Below are positions 18,306 to 26,394 of a stretch of DNA of 60,108 nucleotides, one piece after another (positions within the stretch are counted from its first letter, which is position 1; each line of letters begins with the position of its first letter). Where the stretch lies: positions 1 through 60,108 of the forward strand of contig JAAXVR010000016.1 of assembly GCA_013335405.1 (NCBI GenBank), read 5' to 3'. Position numbers and translations under genes: made by a program. Source of the DNA: Chlorobiaceae bacterium. GTDB lineage: Bacteria; Bacteroidota; Chlorobiia; Chlorobiales; Chlorobiaceae. The notes beneath the pieces were generated by a model, which was given only the letters and a program-made list of their open reading frames with translations, had not been told where the DNA came from and did not search any database.

Positions 18306-19400
18306 ATGCGGATGGATGAAGGGAAAACCCTCAGGGAAGAGTCGCGGCGGATGGTCCTGGGAAAAATGATGAGCATGTCGCTGGATGCCCTTGTCGTCAC
18401 GGACCTCCCTGTTATCCGCTGGCTGACAGGCTTCAGCGGTTCCAGCGCCCGTCTGCTCGTGACCAGACGGAAAAGCTGGCTTTTCACCGATTTCAGGTAC
18501 ATGGAACAAGCCGCAGGCGAGGTCGATGCTGCGGAAGTGGTCATTACCGCACGCGGGTTCATGGCCGAGATCGATTCGGGGCTTTATCCGCTCGGTGAAA
18601 CCGTAGCGCTGCAGGCTGACAGCGTCACGTGGCATGAAGCCGCCAGGCTGGTAGCCCTGCTCGACGGAAAGCAGCGCGTTATTCCGGTCGATACCTTTTT
18701 CGAAGAATTCAGGATGCTCAAGAACCGCATCGAGCTTCAGAAGATGCGCCGTGCAGCCGAAATCAGCGAGAAGGTGCTTGAAGAAGTCCTTCCCCTGATC
18801 TCTCCCTCCGTCACGGAACTCGATATCGCTGCGGAGATATCCTACCTGCACAGGAAGTTCGGCGCAGAGAAGGACTCGTTCGACCCCATCGTTGCGGGCG
18901 GCCTGCGATCGTCCATGCCGCACGCAAAGCCCACCAGGGAAAAGATCGTTGCCGGTTCATTCGTCATTCTCGATTTCGGATGCATTGTCGACGGGTACGC
19001 TTCGGACCAGACCAGGACGATAGCGCTGGGTCGGGTCCCGGATGAAGCCCGTCAGGTCTACCGTATCGTCCAGGAAGCGCAGTCGCTTGGTATCCGTTCG
19101 GTCCGTTGCGGCATGAGCGGTTCCGAGCTCGACGCCGTCGTCAGGGGATTCATCGCGGACAGAGGTTTCGGAGCCGGGTTCGGCCACGGGCTCGGGCATG
19201 GTGTCGGCCTCGATGTGCATGAAGCACCGAGAATCAGCCAGACAGGCACGCATCTGTTGAGGGAAAACATGGTATTCACCATCGAACCCGGTGTTTACCT
19301 TCCCGGCAGATTCGGGGTGCGCATCGAGGACACGGTACTGCTCGGACCGGAAGGAGCCGTACCGTTCCAGCGTTTTTCGAAAGAGCTCCTGGAGTTGTAG
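18306..19400 (+). CDS. M24-family aminopeptidase (Xaa-Pro type)
   Basis: The roughly 364-residue cytosolic metallopeptidase has a creatinase-like N-terminal domain (about 1-125, with TDLPVIRWLTGFSGSS) and a pita-bread catalytic domain. The five metal ligands are visible: the aspartates in ILDFGCIVDG and ASDQTRT, the histidine in GHGLGHGVGLDVHE, and the glutamates in FTIEPGVY and RIEDTVL. This pattern belongs to proline-specific PepP/PepQ peptidases. ATG 18306 has GAAGAG upstream; TTG 18285 and ATG 18312 are alternatives. It is followed 23 bp later by cutA. Confidence 0.9.
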   Translation: MRMDEGKTLREESRRMVLGKMMSMSLDALVVTDLPVIRWLTGFSGSSARLLVTRRKSWLFTDFRYMEQAAGEVDAAEVVITARGFMAEIDSGLYPLGETVALQADSVTWHEAARLVALLDGKQRVIPVDTFFEEFRMLKNRIELQKMRRAAEISEKVLEEVLPLISPSVTELDIAAEISYLHRKFGAEKDSFDPIVAGGLRSSMPHAKPTREKIVAGSFVILDFGCIVDGYASDQTRTIALGRVPDEARQVYRIVQEAQSLGIRSVRCGMSGSELDAVVRGFIADRGFGAGFGHGLGHGVGLDVHEAPRISQTGTHLLRENMVFTIEPGVYLPGRFGVRIEDTVLLGPEGAVPFQRFSKELLEL

Positions 19401-19423
19401 TATCTTTAAAAAAAGAGATCCTG

Positions 19424-19753
19424 ATGGGCAGTTATTGCATGGTGATCACAACGCTTCCCACGAGAGGGGAGGCTGAAAGCCTGGCGGAGGGAATCCTTGA
19501 AAACCGTCTTGCCGCTTGTGTTCAGATGATGGAGATCAGAAGCTTTTTCCTCTGGGACGGTACGCTGCAGCGGGAGGAGGAGGTCGCCCTGCATATCAAG
19601 ACGACCGATGCGAGTTACGGCGGGCTGGAATCCTACATTCTCGAATACCATCCGTACGATGTCCCGGAAATCATCAGGCTGCCGATAAGCGGAGGCCTTT
19701 CCGGTTACCTGGGGTGGCTCGATACGTCGACAGCCTTGCCCGGACCGGGTTAG
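19424..19753 (+). CDS. cutA: CutA1-family divalent-cation tolerance protein
   Basis: The 109-residue protein has the ferredoxin-like CutA1 fold signature: MVITTLPTRGEAESLAEGIL, NRLAACVQMM and YHPYDVPEIIRLPI. CutA1 proteins form stable trimers and are linked to copper tolerance in E. coli, though the biochemical role is unsettled. The C-terminal tail is shorter and more proline/glycine-rich than usual. It probably shares a transcript with the peptidase gene 23 bp upstream. Confidence 0.93.
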   Translation: MGSYCMVITTLPTRGEAESLAEGILENRLAACVQMMEIRSFFLWDGTLQREEEVALHIKTTDASYGGLESYILEYHPYDVPEIIRLPISGGLSGYLGWLDTSTALPGPG

Positions 19754-19816
19754 GCGGTACACTGCAGTGTTGTTTCAGGCAGTTTTCTCTCCCCTGGAAG
19801 TTTTCATGGAGCGAGT

Positions 19817-20986
19817 TCATGCCCGCCGGAAAAGCGGACTGATTTCGGAAGTGAAGGAACTCATGACAAGCAGGGGATTGGCATTGCGCTCGAGTGACCG
19901 TATCGCTTCTTCAGCGATGGTGGAGATACGGAAGAAATCGGGAGGTGCGAAGTTTTTTGCGAAACGGTCGATCGCATCGGCGATGTCCGGGTTGTTCAGG
20001 AGCCGGAACTGAGGATCGATCCGCCGGTGGTTGACATCCTGGAAGAAGAGCAGCAGAGAAGCGAGGTAAAGCGTGAGTTCGCTGCGGTTGAGAGTTTTCG
20101 CGTTCTGTTCGCACATGGCGAGTGCTTCGTGGAACTTGCCCGGCGTAAGGAGACGTCGAAGGTAGTCGAGTGCCTGATTGCGGATTGCGATGGTACGGGT
20201 TTCTTCCCCCAGGGTGCTGCGGCTGTTGATGAGCTCCCATGCGAGCCTGAGGTTGCCGCGCGAAAAGTTCACGATGAAGCTCAGTTCGGGTTCGAGGATA
20301 TCGGGGCGGTTTATTTCGAGCCAGGAGCGGAGGTCGCCCGGAGAAACTCGTGAAAACCAGAGCGCCTGGCAGCGTGAACGGATGGTCGGCAGCAGGGCTT
20401 CGGGCCTTGACGACACAAGGATGAAGACGATATGGGACGGAGCCTCTTCAAGAAGCTTCAGGAGCTTGTTTGCTGCCGATGGATGGAGCCTTTCCGCCTG
20501 TGAGATGATGAAGATCTTCCTGTCACCCGATTTCGGCATGAACGTGGCCTTGTGCTGCAGTGAGAGAACCTGTTCGGTCAGGATACCCATGGAGCGCTCC
20601 ATCGCCGGAGAGAAATAAGGGTTCAGTTTTTTCTCCTCGAGCAGTGCCTCGTAACGTTCTCTCGCTTCTGCGAACCGTTTGTTTTCCCTGCCGCCGGTTT
20701 CTCCGGTCTCCAGAAGGGCAGATTCCACGGGGAAAACATATTCGACGTTTTCGTGCATGAACTCCCTGACCTTGCGGCAGTCGGGGCATGTTCCGCACGC
20801 GCCTTTTTCAGGGAGGGTTTCCCTGTTGCGGCAGTTGAAGATGGATGCGATTTCGAAGGCAAGCGACTCCTTGCCGGAGCCTTCCGGTCCGGCAAAGAGG
20901 TATGCATGAGCGAAACGACCGGTTTCGAGGGCTTTTTTAAGTACCCTCTGCTGCTGCTTCTGCCCGATGATGTCGTTCCAGCTCAT
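19817..20986 (-). CDS. holB: DNA polymerase III delta prime-like clamp-loader subunit
   Basis: The 389-residue AAA+ protein starts SWNDIIGQKQQQRVLKKALE, with a near-canonical P loop GPEGSGKES at about residue 34, a zinc module (NC, then CGTCPDCRK), the sensor region HIVFILVSSRPEALLPTIRSRC with the SRC arginine-finger motif, and a helical C-terminal domain. It would help load the sliding clamp at the replisome. An insertion of about 60 residues between the zinc module and the rest (about 80-135) makes it longer than the 330 residues usual for HolB. It lies 16 bp downstream of ilvE on the same strand. Confidence 0.87.
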   Translation of the reverse strand: MSWNDIIGQKQQQRVLKKALETGRFAHAYLFAGPEGSGKESLAFEIASIFNCRNRETLPEKGACGTCPDCRKVREFMHENVEYVFPVESALLETGETGGRENKRFAEARERYEALLEEKKLNPYFSPAMERSMGILTEQVLSLQHKATFMPKSGDRKIFIISQAERLHPSAANKLLKLLEEAPSHIVFILVSSRPEALLPTIRSRCQALWFSRVSPGDLRSWLEINRPDILEPELSFIVNFSRGNLRLAWELINSRSTLGEETRTIAIRNQALDYLRRLLTPGKFHEALAMCEQNAKTLNRSELTLYLASLLLFFQDVNHRRIDPQFRLLNNPDIADAIDRFAKNFAPPDFFRISTIAEEAIRSLERNANPLLVMSSFTSEISPLFRRA

Positions 20987-21002
20987 GCCCTTTCCGCATG
21001 GT

Positions 21003-21914
21003 TCATATGAAGGTCAGCCAATTGTAGGGGTCTTCTCCGGTCTGTACAATTTTCAGGTAGTGGTGCTGCAGGGCTTCGGTAATCGGACCGCGTTTTTCGC
21101 TGCCGACCGGATATTTGTCGATGCTTCTGACCGGCGTGATTTCCGCTGCGGTGCCGGTAAGGAAAACCTCGTCGGCAAGGTAGAGCGCTTCGCGCGGGAT
21201 CATCGTTTCCTGGACCTCGTAGCCGAGTTCCTTTGCGATATACATCACCGCTTTGCGGGTGATGCCGGGAAGGATCGACTGGGCAGGGGTCGGTGTATAG
21301 ATGATGCCGTCGCGGATCACGAAAATGTTTTCTCCGCTGCCTTCGGCGACATAGCCATTGATGTCGAGAGCGATGCCTTCGGCGTAACCGTCGGAGAGCG
21401 CCTCCATCTTGATGAGCTGTGAGTTCAGGTAGTTCCCGCCGGCTTTCGCCCAGGACGGCATGGTGTTCGGTGCGGGCCGGTACCACGAGGAGACCCGGAC
21501 ATCGACGCCGGTTTCAAGAACGTCTTCACCAAGGTAGGTGCCCCACTCCCAGGTTGCGATGGCTGTCTCGATTGATGCCCGGTGAGGGTTCACTCCGAAA
21601 GCCCCCAGACCGCGGAATACGATGGGGCGGACATAGCACGACTTGTGGCTGTTGGCATGTATGGTGCTGATGACCGCGTCTTTCAGCTCTTTTTCGGAAA
21701 AAGGGATTTCGATACGGTAGATTTTCGACGAATCCCTGAGGCGCCTGATGTGTTCGTCGAGGAACAGCAGGGCGGAGCCTTTCAGGGTTTCATAACAGCG
21801 GATTCCTTCGAAAGTGGTTGAGCCGTAATGGACAGCGTGTGACATGACGTGGATTTTCGCGTCGATCCAGTCGACGAGCTCACCGTTCATCCAGATTTTG
21901 GCGGACTTGTTCAT
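21003..21914 (-). CDS. ilvE: Branched-chain amino acid aminotransferase
   Basis: This 303-residue class IV PLP aminotransferase performs the last step of leucine, isoleucine and valine synthesis. SAKIWMNGELVDW at the N terminus, GSTTFEGIRCYET, RPIVFRG, the lysine region WAKAGGNYLNSQLIKMEAL, EGIALDINGYVAEGSGENIF and VFLTGTAAEITPV are all conserved. It is encoded downstream of the PPi-phosphofructokinase gene on the same strand after a 225-bp gap containing a strong hairpin, so it probably has its own promoter. Confidence 0.95.
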   Translation of the reverse strand: MNKSAKIWMNGELVDWIDAKIHVMSHAVHYGSTTFEGIRCYETLKGSALLFLDEHIRRLRDSSKIYRIEIPFSEKELKDAVISTIHANSHKSCYVRPIVFRGLGAFGVNPHRASIETAIATWEWGTYLGEDVLETGVDVRVSSWYRPAPNTMPSWAKAGGNYLNSQLIKMEALSDGYAEGIALDINGYVAEGSGENIFVIRDGIIYTPTPAQSILPGITRKAVMYIAKELGYEVQETMIPREALYLADEVFLTGTAAEITPVRSIDKYPVGSEKRGPITEALQHHYLKIVQTGEDPYNWLTFI

Positions 21915-22090
21915 GGTGTTGGATATTGTTGCATTACAGGTATAGACTTACAAGATATATTGTTTTGGATTTTTTAAAAGGAGATCGTGGAGATTTTCTC
22001 GGCTCTGTGCGCGGGTGCCGCTTTTCTGCCGGGGTACAATCGGGGGGAATCCGTGCGGGATAAAAAACGTTTTGCGGCTTTCCGTCTGGA

Positions 22091-22126
22091 GGCGGCCCGT
22101 CCGGCAGTTCGGAAAGGGCCGCCTTT
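22091..22126 (+). terminator. Strong GC hairpin with T tract on the plus strand
   Basis: GGCGGCCC (22091-22098) pairs with GGGCCGCC (22116-22123), with an inner CCG/CGG pairing, and is followed by TTTTT. The adjacent genes both read on the minus strand, where no T tract follows; it may still mark the 3' end of the pfk message, or end a short plus-strand transcript. Confidence 0.55.
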
Positions 22127-22139
22127 TTGGCGGGAAGTC

Positions 22140-23345
22140 TCAGTAGATCCTTTCGTATACGCCGTCCACTTCGCGGAGGATAGGTTCGTAAGGCACCGAA
22201 GCACGGCCGAAGCAGATACCCATCGATTCGTATATCGCAGCGTGATCGAGGTCTACGTAACGCTGGGCTATCGCCTTGCCTGATTCGATGAACTCGATTT
22301 TGCGTCCCTTCACTTTGGAGACGGTCACACCGGTCTTGCCGTCGAGCAGCAGGAGAACCGCAGCGCCGCCGGCCTCGAATCCGAAATTGATGTCGTAAGC
22401 AGATGAGTTGCCGGCACGGACAAGGTGTCCGGGATGGATTTCACGGACTTCCGGAATTTCATAGATACCTTCGACGAACATGCCCGTTTCTTTCATGAAC
22501 TGCGGCATGGACGGGTCAGCCTTCAGCCTTTTCTGAATCTGCTGGCAGGTGTATTTTCCTGCACCTGCGAGTTTTTTGTGCCCGAATGCGTCGATACCTG
22601 CAGATTCGTCGACGATATCGCTTCCGTCGGCATTTTTCAGGCCTTCGGCGACAACGACGGTATAGGTGCCGCTGTTGACGTCGCTTTCCCTGATCCGGCG
22701 GGTGAAGCGCTCTTTAAGGTGTTCATAGACAACATCCCAGTCTGCCGGTATTTCCGGGATCAGAATGCAGTCGGCTTCAGCCGCGATGCCGCTTCGGAAT
22801 GCGGTATGCCCGGCATAACGCCCGAATACTTCGGTGACCAGGATTCTGTTATGGGTCTTGCCCGTCGTTTTCAGGTCATGGACGAACTGGGCGATACGGT
22901 TGATGGTCGAGTCTCCGCCGACGGAGTATGTCTGCAGGTCGAGATCCATGGTTTTCGGGCAGTGGATGCACTGGATACCGTTCTGGTTGAGGTCGACCAT
23001 GACGCTTCCCGAATCGTCCCCGCCGCTGATGATAAGGGCGTCGAGCTCGAATTTTTTCATACCGGCCTTGATGCGGCTGTATTTTTCAGGGTTGCTGATG
23101 GCTTTGATCTTGACCCTCGAATGTCCTGCTTCGGAACCCGCGAAACTGGCGTCGAAACGATCGAGTCTGGCCGGGTCGAGCCTGACGATTTGCTCCTGGT
23201 CGAGCAGGTTGTACAGCCCGGCGTAGCCGTTCGGGATGATATAGAGTTCAAGGTCTCTGGAAAGAGCCATCAAAGCGGCTCCTTTAAGTACGGCGTTCAG
23301 TCCGCCGCAGTCTCCGCCGCTGGTGAGGATCCCTATTTTTTTCAC
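22140..23345 (-). CDS. 6-phosphofructokinase, pyrophosphate-dependent type by signature
   Basis: The 401-residue protein is of the PfkA fold, starting VKKIGILTSGGDCGGLNAVL. Two positions that separate donors are of the PPi type: Asp111 in GGDDS (glycine in ATP enzymes) and Lys131 in PKTMD (glycine in ATP enzymes). It should phosphorylate fructose 6-phosphate reversibly with PPi, usable in both glycolysis and gluconeogenesis. The GTG start at 23345 has AAGGAG 9 nt upstream; the frame is open further but that part is not conserved. The C-terminal EFIESGKAIAQRYVDLDHAA region is typical of this subgroup. The donor is inferred from signature only. Confidence 0.88.
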   Translation of the reverse strand: MKKIGILTSGGDCGGLNAVLKGAALMALSRDLELYIIPNGYAGLYNLLDQEQIVRLDPARLDRFDASFAGSEAGHSRVKIKAISNPEKYSRIKAGMKKFELDALIISGGDDSGSVMVDLNQNGIQCIHCPKTMDLDLQTYSVGGDSTINRIAQFVHDLKTTGKTHNRILVTEVFGRYAGHTAFRSGIAAEADCILIPEIPADWDVVYEHLKERFTRRIRESDVNSGTYTVVVAEGLKNADGSDIVDESAGIDAFGHKKLAGAGKYTCQQIQKRLKADPSMPQFMKETGMFVEGIYEIPEVREIHPGHLVRAGNSSAYDINFGFEAGGAAVLLLLDGKTGVTVSKVKGRKIEFIESGKAIAQRYVDLDHAAIYESMGICFGRASVPYEPILREVDGVYERIY

Positions 23346-23529
23346 GATAACGCTCTCCTTCGATGCACTGGTTAGTTTTTGATGGCCGAATTTGTTTATT
23401 TGCAGAAAAATAAAAGTTTTCCGCTTTACGGGAGTCAAGATAGAGTATTTGTGTGATTTTTCATCGGCAGCCTGTAAAAAAAAATAGGGATCCGTGTATT
23501 TCTATAATTTCTGAACTTCTTTTATTTCA

Positions 23530-24804
23530 ATGAATTACATGGATGAGGCAAGGTTTGCCTTTGTTCATCTCCGCGAAAGAAAACGCCAGGTTTTCCTGAC
23601 GGCGCTCGGCGTGGCTGTAGGGTCCGCCATGCTCGTGACAACTATTTCCGTAGCGAAGGGTTCTTCGGCAAATGTTGTCTCGAAAGTTATCGATACGTCG
23701 CCTCACGTTCTCGTGAAGGCCGAACGGGTTGTCCCTGCGGTTCCCGACAACCTCGTCGAAACAAACGGGGGCAGGATCGCCATGGTCACGAAAAACGTAA
23801 CGCCCGAGAAGAAGGACGTCATCAAGAACTATGCGGAGGTTGTCGAAAGCATCCGCCAGATACAGGAACTGCAGAGCATCTCGCCTTTCGTGCTCAGCAA
23901 GGTTATCGCCCGCAACAGGACGCGTTCCTCTCCCTGCCTTGTCAGGGGTGTCATGCCTGCGCTCGAGGCGAACATTGCAGGCCTCAGGAAGAACCTTGTC
24001 GAAAAAAATGCTCTCGATGAGCTTGCCTACACATCGAACGGCATCGTTCTCGGTGATCTGCTCGCCAAAAAACTCAATGCCGGATATCGTGACCAGATCG
24101 TTCTCGTGACCAAGAAAAGCGAAGAGTTTCCCGTGACCGTCGTTGGAAGATTCAGCAGCGGGTTCAATGCCAAAGACGAACGAGAGGCCTTCGTGAATCT
24201 TGCGCTTGCCCAGAAAATGGAGGATGTCGTTTCCAACTCGGTGAGCGGTATCGGGATGAGGACGGAGCATGTCGAGCGTGCTCGCGAAACCGCCGCAAAG
24301 GTGCAGGAACGGAGCGGATACATCAGTGAAAGCTGGGATGAAACCAACCGCAACGTCATCGAATTCTATAACAGAAATGCCGTCATCACGCTTGTTCTGG
24401 TAGGGTTCGTCTTTATTGTCGCAGGTCTCGGCGTTTCGTCGGTCATGACCACTGTCGTGCTCCAGAAGGTCAAGGATATCGCGATCCTCAGGTCCATGGG
24501 TGTTCAGCGGGGAAGCATCACCAGGATATTCATGCTCGAAGGGTTCATGATAGGGGTGATCGGCGTGCTTTTCGGAAGTCCTGTGGGACACGTGATCTGC
24601 CATTTCGTTTCGTCGATCCGGTTCGTGGCCAGTACGGCAGGCGTGCTGAAAAGCGACAGGATCAATCTTGTCGAAACGCCTGGCGTTCACCTCATCGTGA
24701 TAGGATTCGGCATACTCATTTCTGTCATCTCGTCACTGAACCCTGCAAGGAAGGCGACGCGCTATCTGCCCGTCAGGATACTGCGGGGCGAAGTCGGCGG
24801 TTAA
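23530..24804 (+). CDS. LolC/FtsX-like ABC transporter permease
   Basis: The 424-residue membrane protein has the MacB/FtsX permease plan: one N-terminal membrane helix (about 20-42) after the cytosolic [14 protein letters not shown] motif, a large periplasmic domain (about 45-275), then three C-terminal helices (about 285-310, 335-360 and 390-415) ending [18 protein letters not shown]. Such permeases pair with an LolD-like ATPase for lipoprotein release or envelope export. No ATPase gene is adjacent, so the partner must be elsewhere. The last four bases overlap the end of convergent ispF. ATG 23542 is another possible start. Confidence 0.87.
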   Translation: MNYMDEARFAFVHLRERKRQVFLTALGVAVGSAMLVTTISVAKGSSANVVSKVIDTSPHVLVKAERVVPAVPDNLVETNGGRIAMVTKNVTPEKKDVIKNYAEVVESIRQIQELQSISPFVLSKVIARNRTRSSPCLVRGVMPALEANIAGLRKNLVEKNALDELAYTSNGIVLGDLLAKKLNAGYRDQIVLVTKKSEEFPVTVVGRFSSGFNAKDEREAFVNLALAQKMEDVVSNSVSGIGMRTEHVERARETAAKVQERSGYISESWDETNRNVIEFYNRNAVITLVLVGFVFIVAGLGVSSVMTTVVLQKVKDIAILRSMGVQRGSITRIFMLEGFMIGVIGVLFGSPVGHVICHFVSSIRFVASTAGVLKSDRINLVETPGVHLIVIGFGILISVISSLNPARKATRYLPVRILRGEVGG

Positions 24805-25274
24805 GTTTTCCGGATGATGCAGACAGCGTGCGCAGCCGCGCCTTCTTCCCTGCCGATGTACCCCAGTTTTTCGTTGGTTGTCGCCTTGACGGAGACCTCT
24901 TCGATTTCGATGCCGAGGCAACGCGCGATGTTTTTGCGCATTTCGGTGATGTACGGCGCTATTTTCGGTGCTTCGAGCAGAAGCATGGCATCGACGTTGA
25001 CCGTCGCATAGCCGTGTTTTTCGAGCAGCCTGCCGACCTGTTTGAGGAGGATCATGCTGTCGATGTCCTTGTATGCGGCGCTCGTATTCGGGAAATGGAG
25101 GCCGATGTCTCCGAGTGCGGCGGCCCCGAGGAGCGCGTCACTTACGGCATGCAGGAGGACATCGGCGTCGCTGTGGCCGTCGAGTCCCTTGCCGCCGGGA
25201 ATCTGAACGCCTCCGATGACCAGTTTCCTTCCTTCGGCAAAAGGGTGTACGTCGATACCGATTCCAATGCGCAT
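24801..25274 (-). CDS. ispF: 2-C-methyl-D-erythritol 2,4-cyclodiphosphate synthase
   Basis: The 157-residue enzyme of the MEP isoprenoid pathway forms a homotrimer with an active-site zinc. [13 protein letters not shown] with the Asp/His ligands, [34 protein letters not shown], and [19 protein letters not shown] are all conserved, and the length is normal. Its isoprenoid products feed quinones and the phytyl/farnesyl tails of the pigments made by BchG-type enzymes. The gene ends in a four-base overlap with the permease gene. Confidence 0.97.
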   Translation of the reverse strand: MRIGIGIDVHPFAEGRKLVIGGVQIPGGKGLDGHSDADVLLHAVSDALLGAAALGDIGLHFPNTSAAYKDIDSMILLKQVGRLLEKHGYATVNVDAMLLLEAPKIAPYITEMRKNIARCLGIEIEEVSVKATTNEKLGYIGREEGAAAHAVCIIRKT

Positions 25275-25431
25275 GTTCAGTTCAGTTTATGTTGTGTTTC
25301 ATTGCTGCAAGGCCGAAAGATAGCAACAATCGGCCAAAATCGGAACCCTGCCTGGCAAGTGCGGGACAAAAACAGTTTTCCTCCGGTTCGGTGAAGCGCC
25401 GGGGAAGCGCCGGCTTTTCGGGAAGGGGTAT

Positions 25432-26376
25432 TCAGACAACGGCGAGGCTTCCGCAGTATTCCGCCATGGTTGGCGTTCCGGGAAGGGAGAAGTGCTCCTC
25501 CAGGGCGATGGCGACTTTTTCGCCGATCTCCGGGTAGACGAAGTTCATGGTGCCGATCTGGACCGCACTGGCCCCGACGAGCAGGAATTCCATCGCATCC
25601 TCGAAGCCGGCGATGCCGCCCATACCGACGATGGGGATTTTCACGCTGTTGTAAACTTCCCAGACTTTTGCGAGCGCGATGGGCTTGATGGCCGGGCCGG
25701 ACAGGCCGCCCGTCACGTTTTTCAGGAGCGGTCTGCGGGTTTTCCAGTTCACAGCCATTCCCACTACCGTGTTGATGAGCGAAAGGGAGTCGGCACCGGC
25801 TTCTTCGGCCGCCCGGGCGATAGCCGCGATGGATGTGACGTTCGGAGTAAGCTTGATCATGAGGTGGCGCCGTGTGACTGCGCGCAGTTTCGAGACGATT
25901 TCGGAGGTCGCGTCGCTGCTGACGCCCATGATCATGCACTCTCCCTTGACGTTCGGGCAGGAAAGGTTTATTTCGTAGGCGTCGATTCCTTCCTCGCCGT
26001 CAAGAACCGAGACCACTTCGCAGTAATCGTCGATAGAGCGTCCTGCAATATTGACGATCACCGAAGTATCGAGGTTGCGGAGAAACGGCATTTTGTCGGA
26101 TACGAACCGCTCGAGTCCCACGTTGGCGAGCCCTATGGCGTTGATCATCCCCGACGGGGTTTCGGCGATGCGCCGGGGAGGATTGCCTGGCCTCGGTTCT
26201 ACCGAGATGGCCTTGGTGACGATTCCGCCCAGCCTGGAGAGGTCGCACAGGGTGTCAAGCTCCTCGCCGTAGGAAACTGTTCCCGAAGCGAGGAGGACTG
26301 GTGATTTCAGTTCGAGCCCCCTGCCGAGAGAGACCGATGTGCAGGCCCGTGATCCTGTTTTTGCCGGCTGGTTCAT
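25432..26376 (-). CDS. pyrD: Dihydroorotate dehydrogenase, class 1B catalytic subunit
   Basis: The 314-residue FMN enzyme oxidises dihydroorotate to orotate in pyrimidine synthesis. SLGRGLELKSPVLLASGT, the catalytic cysteine in INLSCPNVKG, MIKLTPNV, LSLINTVVGM, GGLSGPAIKP and MGGIAGFEDAMEF are the class 1B pattern. This class normally needs a PyrK electron-transfer subunit (FAD, 2Fe-2S), which is not in the window. It is 18 bp downstream of glgP on the same strand and probably co-transcribed. Confidence 0.95.
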   Translation of the reverse strand: MNQPAKTGSRACTSVSLGRGLELKSPVLLASGTVSYGEELDTLCDLSRLGGIVTKAISVEPRPGNPPRRIAETPSGMINAIGLANVGLERFVSDKMPFLRNLDTSVIVNIAGRSIDDYCEVVSVLDGEEGIDAYEINLSCPNVKGECMIMGVSSDATSEIVSKLRAVTRRHLMIKLTPNVTSIAAIARAAEEAGADSLSLINTVVGMAVNWKTRRPLLKNVTGGLSGPAIKPIALAKVWEVYNSVKIPIVGMGGIAGFEDAMEFLLVGASAVQIGTMNFVYPEIGEKVAIALEEHFSLPGTPTMAEYCGSLAVV

Positions 26377-26394
26377 TTCGAAGCGGGCTTCTCT

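Noticed and set aside
22834-23226. Plus-strand frames opposite the phosphofructokinase gene
   Set aside because: They are antisense to a conserved kinase and show no domain pattern.
23527-24690. A 387-codon minus-strand frame opposite the permease gene
   Set aside because: The plus-strand product is a typical FtsX/LolC permease; the antisense product is His/Arg/Asp-rich shadow sequence.
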